Below, in pieces: positions 6,933 to 9,695 of a stretch of DNA of 9,695 nt. Source of the DNA: Candidatus Kapaibacterium sp. (lineage in GTDB: Bacteria > Bacteroidota > Ignavibacteria > Kapaibacteriales > UBA2268); the NCBI GenBank assembly GCA_030835065.1, contig JAUQWR010000802.1, positions 1 through 9,695 on the forward strand, written 5' to 3'. The notes under the pieces were generated by a model that ran no database searches, was not told where the DNA came from, and worked only from the letters and a program-made list of their open reading frames with translations. Made by a program: the position numbers and the translations under genes. The stretch's first letter is position 1, and each line of letters starts with the position of its first letter.

Positions 6933-7018
6933 ATGTTAAACAAAAACAAAGGATTTTATTATCATTTTTGTTTAATGTTTTAAATAAAACATGTTAAACA
7001 AAAGCGACTAAAATCCTT
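6933..7018 (-). terminator. Nested inverted repeat, probable terminator of the outer-membrane protein gene
   Basis: An outer 10-bp pair, aaggatttta (6949-6958) with taaaatcctt (7009-7018), encloses an inner long hairpin. The inner hairpin has 9 bp (6966-6974 with 6995-7003), a 2-base bulge, then 8 bp (6975-6982 with 6985-6992) closing a 2-base loop. ATGTTAAACAAAA also occurs twice directly (6933-6945 and 6991-7003). Read on the minus strand the outer stem is followed by TGTTTTTGTTT, so it can act as an intrinsic terminator starting 26 bases past the stop codon at 7044. The nested form is larger than an ordinary terminator needs. A decayed mobile repeat is an alternative. The remaining sequence in 6801-6932 shows nothing clear. 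Confidence 0.55.
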
Positions 7019-7043
7019 CATATTATTGATTATTACTTAAAAT

Positions 7044-7697
7044 TTAAAAATAATAATTCAAAGAAATTCTTGAAAAAGTAGGGCTAATATTAAATTGAAA
7101 ATTATCTTCAATTTCTACAGATTGATCATTTCCAATATCCGGATTGTAAATATCGCGGTTTCTTATGTCATCGTATTCCAAATGGAAATATCTAATCCCA
7201 AATTCTCCACCCACACTGAAGTTATCGTCGAAAAAGTATTCGACACCAAATCCTAGTTCACCACCAAAAATACTTAAATTATCGATTCCTTCATTAAAAT
7301 CGCGTAAATCAGGACTATCTGTTGTATTGTCTTTTAGTTCAGCACTCAAAATTGGTTTTGATAAGTTTAAATTTACGTAAGCTTGTATTTTATTTTGCTT
7401 AGCCACAAAATATTTTATTCCGATATTAGGAATAAATAGGCTGGCATTGGCTTCAGCTTTGTCCATATATGAAACTAATTTTTTTAGGTCATAGTCATAT
7501 TTTTTGCCGATTTCACTTATCTCAAAACCGGCACTTAGATACTGAAAACCAAAATAAGGCACAATAGTATTATCGATTTTATAGCCCAAATATGCACTAT
7601 TGAGTGAAAGTCCTGGAGCAACTCCAAAAGCAATTTGACCATAACTGTAATTAATGCCAAAAAATAGCATTATTAAGGGAATCATTAGTTTTTTCAT
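7044..7697 (-). CDS. Outer-membrane beta-barrel protein
   Basis: Predicted 217-residue outer-membrane protein. A signal peptide (1-20: KK, a hydrophobic core, then SYG before Gln21) indicates Sec export and cleavage by signal peptidase I. The mature chain alternates aromatic/hydrophobic with small or polar residues in short strands, such as VPYFGFQYLSAGFEI (46-60), KIQAYVNLNLSKPILSAEL (103-121) and GGELGFGVEYFFDDNFSVGG (145-164). It ends in ISLNYYF with a C-terminal Phe, the usual signal for barrel insertion by the BAM complex. Loops are acidic and Asn-rich (about 122-140 and 176-199). The size suggests 8 to 10 strands, as in OmpA/OmpW-like small barrels; the exact family and any transported substrate are unknown. 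The start is supported by AGGAA just before the ATG. A large hairpin follows the stop. Confidence 0.78.
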   Translation of the reverse strand: MKKLMIPLIMLFFGINYSYGQIAFGVAPGLSLNSAYLGYKIDNTIVPYFGFQYLSAGFEISEIGKKYDYDLKKLVSYMDKAEANASLFIPNIGIKYFVAKQNKIQAYVNLNLSKPILSAELKDNTTDSPDLRDFNEGIDNLSIFGGELGFGVEYFFDDNFSVGGEFGIRYFHLEYDDIRNRDIYNPDIGNDQSVEIEDNFQFNISPTFSRISLNYYF

Positions 7698-7747
7698 AAA
7701 ATTCCTGCTAATATTTGTTGTTTATAATCAAAATATTTTTGATTTTT

Positions 7748-8098
7748 TTACTTTCTCAAAATTTTTTCCATTGCTTTGCCTTTAGCCAGCTCATCTACTA
7801 ACTTATCTAAAAATCGTATTTTTTGCATCAAAGGATCTTGAATATCTTCGACTCTATGTCCGCAGATAACACCTTTAATCAAGGCAACATTTGGATTTAT
7901 TTGAGGAGCATGCTCAAAGAAAGTAGCAAAATCTGATTTCTTTTCTAATTGGGTGTTCAAACCTGATTCATCATATCCGGTAAGCCAAAAGATGATTTCA
8001 TCAAGTTCTGCTTTGGTGCGACCTTTTTTTTCGACTTTTTGAATATATAATGGATATACACCTGCAAATGGAGTCTTGAATATTCTTGAATTATCCAT
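7748..8098 (-). CDS. DUF2200 domain-containing protein
   Basis: Predicted 116-residue cytosolic protein that matches DUF2200 over its whole length. Landmarks are [20 protein letters not shown], then [54 protein letters not shown] and the ending [17 protein letters not shown]. The family is small and well conserved across bacteria but has no proven function that I know of. The frame can be opened two codons earlier from a TTG at 8104, but the ATG at 8098 is the usual start, with a GGA about 10 bases upstream. It lies 50 bases before the barrel protein gene and 105 bases after the DUF4256 gene, so the three may share a transcript. Nothing looks truncated. Confidence 0.9.
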   Translation of the reverse strand: MDNSRIFKTPFAGVYPLYIQKVEKKGRTKAELDEIIFWLTGYDESGLNTQLEKKSDFATFFEHAPQINPNVALIKGVICGHRVEDIQDPLMQKIRFLDKLVDELAKGKAMEKILRK

Positions 8099-8134
8099 GA
8101 TCAAATCCGATAAAATAATTAAATTGAAATATTA

Positions 8135-8160
8135 AGTTTAGCTATAATACTCGCTAAACT
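8135..8160 (-). terminator. Hairpin between the DUF4256 and DUF2200 genes
   Basis: A perfect 8-bp inverted repeat, agtttagc (8135-8142) and gctaaact (8153-8160), closes a 10-base loop. It lies 44 bases past the DUF4256 stop. The minus-strand sequence after it is AT-rich but has no proper T-run, so termination is uncertain. It could equally be an mRNA-processing or attenuation hairpin. Confidence 0.3.
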
Positions 8161-8203
8161 AATAGGCAAATTACAAGGTTTAAAGTTAAAAGAAAAACAA
8201 TTT

Positions 8204-8749
8204 TTAAATTTTAAGGCAAGATCTGAAACCACGGGCAGCATAGTAAGATTCTGCTCCATTATGATATACAAATACATTATCGTAACGTCTGTCACAAAAC
8301 AATGCTCCACCAAGTTTACGAATTGGCTCAGGGGTCAAAATCCAAGAGGAAGTCTTACAATCGAATTTTCCGAGCTGTTGAAGGTATCTATATTGAGCTT
8401 CATCCAAAATTTCTACACCCATTTTTTCTGCAAGAGCAATAGCAGAACCTGAAGGTTTATTTTCTTTGCGTTTTTCGAGTGCTTCTGAGTCGTAGCATAA
8501 TGAGCGTCTTCCTTTGGGAGATTCTTCTGAGCAATCAAAAAAGATATATTGATCTGAATGCGGATTGTAATCGACAATGTCTGGTTCGCCGCCGCTTATC
8601 TCCATCTGGTATAATGAATTTAGTTTGTCAGGATTTGCTTCAATTTTAGCTTTAACTTTGCTAAATTCGATATTTTGGTGGCGCTGCATATTGCTTTCGA
8701 AGCGTTTTTTTAATGTATCTATTATTTCTATTTGGATTTCTGTTTTCAT
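8204..8749 (-). CDS. DUF4256 domain-containing protein
   Basis: Predicted 181-residue cytosolic protein that matches DUF4256 end to end. An N-terminal helix with LKKRFESNMQRHQNIEF is followed by MEISGGEPDIVDYN, IFFDCSEESPKGRRSLCYDS, a MGVEILDEAQYRYLQQLGKF block, then KTSSWILTPEPIRKLGGALF and CDRRYDNVFVYHNGAESYYA, before a closing ARGFRSCLKI. Conserved Asp, Cys, Glu, Arg and His residues in these blocks look like an active or binding site, but the family has no established activity to my knowledge. Length is typical, and the ATG at 8749 has a GGA about 7 bases upstream. It is followed in the same direction by the DUF2200 gene. The 224-base gap upstream (8750-8973) shows no gene or clear signal. 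Confidence 0.9.
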   Translation of the reverse strand: MKTEIQIEIIDTLKKRFESNMQRHQNIEFSKVKAKIEANPDKLNSLYQMEISGGEPDIVDYNPHSDQYIFFDCSEESPKGRRSLCYDSEALEKRKENKPSGSAIALAEKMGVEILDEAQYRYLQQLGKFDCKTSSWILTPEPIRKLGGALFCDRRYDNVFVYHNGAESYYAARGFRSCLKI

Positions 8750-8973
8750 AATAATTCCATATAAATATTATAAAATTAATACAACGCTTAATAAGAATAT
8801 ATGGTGTATAATTAAACTTTAAAAAGAAATTACGAATAAGTAAAAATACAAGAAATTATTGCACAAAGTAACTAAAAGAAATGAAGATGCAGCCAAAAAG
8901 GAGTTCTACACAACTAAGTAACTTTTGCGTTTTTCTCGAAATTTTACATTATCAAAGGTAAAAAAATAAGCAA

Positions 8974-9695
8974 CTATCTCAAAATTTTGATATTTGCGGT
9001 CAATTGTTGCTTATCATCTGAGCATATAATATAATATTGCCCATTCGCTAATTGAGAACAATTCAATTTAAATACATTATCAAAAATTTGGCAAGCATCC
9101 GAGTTTAGATCAATAAGCTTTTCACCTAAAAGATTATAGATTCTTAGATTAAAGTTCTTCTCGAATTTATCGGTTTTTATGTAAATATAATCTTTAATTG
9201 TTGGGTTAGGATATACAAATAAATCGCCGATTTGTTTAAAATCTTCAACAGAGCTAAGCTTATCTGAATGGATAATTAGAGAAATTTGTTCTGGTTTTGT
9301 ATCTAAATTATGGTGTAGATTAAATACAGCCATTGCATAGTGGTTATATTTAGGTACGTAATATAGTTCCAAATTTAAAGATTCTCTAGTTTTTAATTCA
9401 AAATCATTTTTTAAATTTGTGAAAAAGTACTCACCATCATCAATATTTAAATTATCTAAAGGTTTGAACTTTATTGAAGATGTCCAAGGATTAAGAATAG
9501 GATAAATTATCATTCTTGCAGTATCATTAAGCCTAACTGGTATTTCGGTAACATAAATAGTGTTTTTCCAGAACAATTGATAATTGGCACTGGCATTTAT
9601 TGCAGATTTGGCAATAGTATTGTCGTAATAAATAAATAGACTGTCTTGTTCGGAATTTGTACGATCGGGATAATATGCAAATCTAATTGGTAGCT
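8974..9695 (-). CDS. Type IX-secreted protein, C-terminal part (5' end beyond window)
   Basis: The reading frame is open from the right edge of the window to the TAG at 8974, giving 239 codons of the C-terminal part; the true start lies outside. A TTG at 9576 is internal, since the frame continues upstream as protein-like sequence (for example FAYYPDRTNSEQDSLFIYYD). The last 80 or so residues form a type A sorting domain of the type IX secretion system: FVYPNPTIKDYIYIKTD, then LRIYNLLGEKLIDLN, FKLNCSQLANGQYYIICSDD and a closing NIKILR. Family members are exported by Sec, cross the outer membrane through the type IX translocon, and have this domain removed for surface attachment or release. 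The upstream part is beta-rich, with no recognised catalytic motif in view, so the protein's job is unknown. Confidence 0.85.
   Translation of the reverse strand, partial: LPIRFAYYPDRTNSEQDSLFIYYDNTIAKSAINASANYQLFWKNTIYVTEIPVRLNDTARMIIYPILNPWTSSIKFKPLDNLNIDDGEYFFTNLKNDFELKTRESLNLELYYVPKYNHYAMAVFNLHHNLDTKPEQISLIIHSDKLSSVEDFKQIGDLFVYPNPTIKDYIYIKTDKFEKNFNLRIYNLLGEKLIDLNSDACQIFDNVFKLNCSQLANGQYYIICSDDKQQLTANIKILR

Noticed and set aside
8881..8961. 26-codon plus-strand frame in the gap upstream of DUF4256
   Set aside because: It has no ribosome binding site, no recognisable sequence and is of a length expected by chance.
9574..9576. TTG as the start of the type IX-secreted protein
   Set aside because: The frame stays open and protein-like to the edge of the window, so this codon is internal.
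1..9695. CRISPR array, insertion sequence or prophage genes
   Set aside because: No regularly spaced repeats, transposase, integrase or phage structural motifs were seen on either strand.

Overview
The window is AT-rich DNA from a Gram-negative bacterium of the Bacteroidota/Chlorobiota (FCB) type, possibly an Ignavibacteria- or Kapabacteria-like lineage. Four things suggest this: a type IX secretion C-terminal sorting domain, a Bacteroidota-style promoter (TAnnTTTG with an upstream TTG), short lipoproteins with SPII lipoboxes, and a TonB-family energy transducer. The exact taxon cannot be fixed from this sequence. All genes except the first lie on the minus strand.

Left part (1-3356). A rho-independent terminator near the left edge closes an unseen plus-strand unit. 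A TonB-like protein follows, with a strong GGAGG ribosome binding site and its own terminator. That terminator overlaps the 3' end of a converging minus-strand unit. The unit reads, in its own direction, an unrecognised lipoprotein (2541-3356), a small lipoprotein with a jelly-roll/carbohydrate-binding-like look (1894-2451), and an alpha/beta hydrolase (1122-1892). The last two are separated by one base, so they are probably translationally coupled.

Middle part (3357-6014). This holds a broken gene tail with in-frame stops (3375-3575), a small STAS/SpoIIAA-like protein, and a complete two-gene type II restriction-modification module. The module consists of a beta-class DNA methyltransferase followed, with a 20-bp overlap, by a PmeII-type restriction endonuclease. 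A good Bacteroidota-type promoter lies upstream of the methyltransferase. Methyltransferase first and coupled nuclease second is an order that protects host DNA before cutting starts. No controller (C) protein gene is visible.

Right part (6015-9695). A DUF4272 protein, an outer-membrane beta-barrel protein with an elaborate nested hairpin just after it, a DUF2200 protein, a DUF4256 protein, and the C-terminal end of a type IX-secreted protein that runs off the right edge.

I did not find a convincing undescribed multi-gene system. The most useful leads are the restriction-modification module with a non-canonical acidic position in its nuclease motif, the gene relic beside it, and the nested inverted repeat at 6933-7018. 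No tRNA, rRNA, CRISPR array or insertion sequence was seen.
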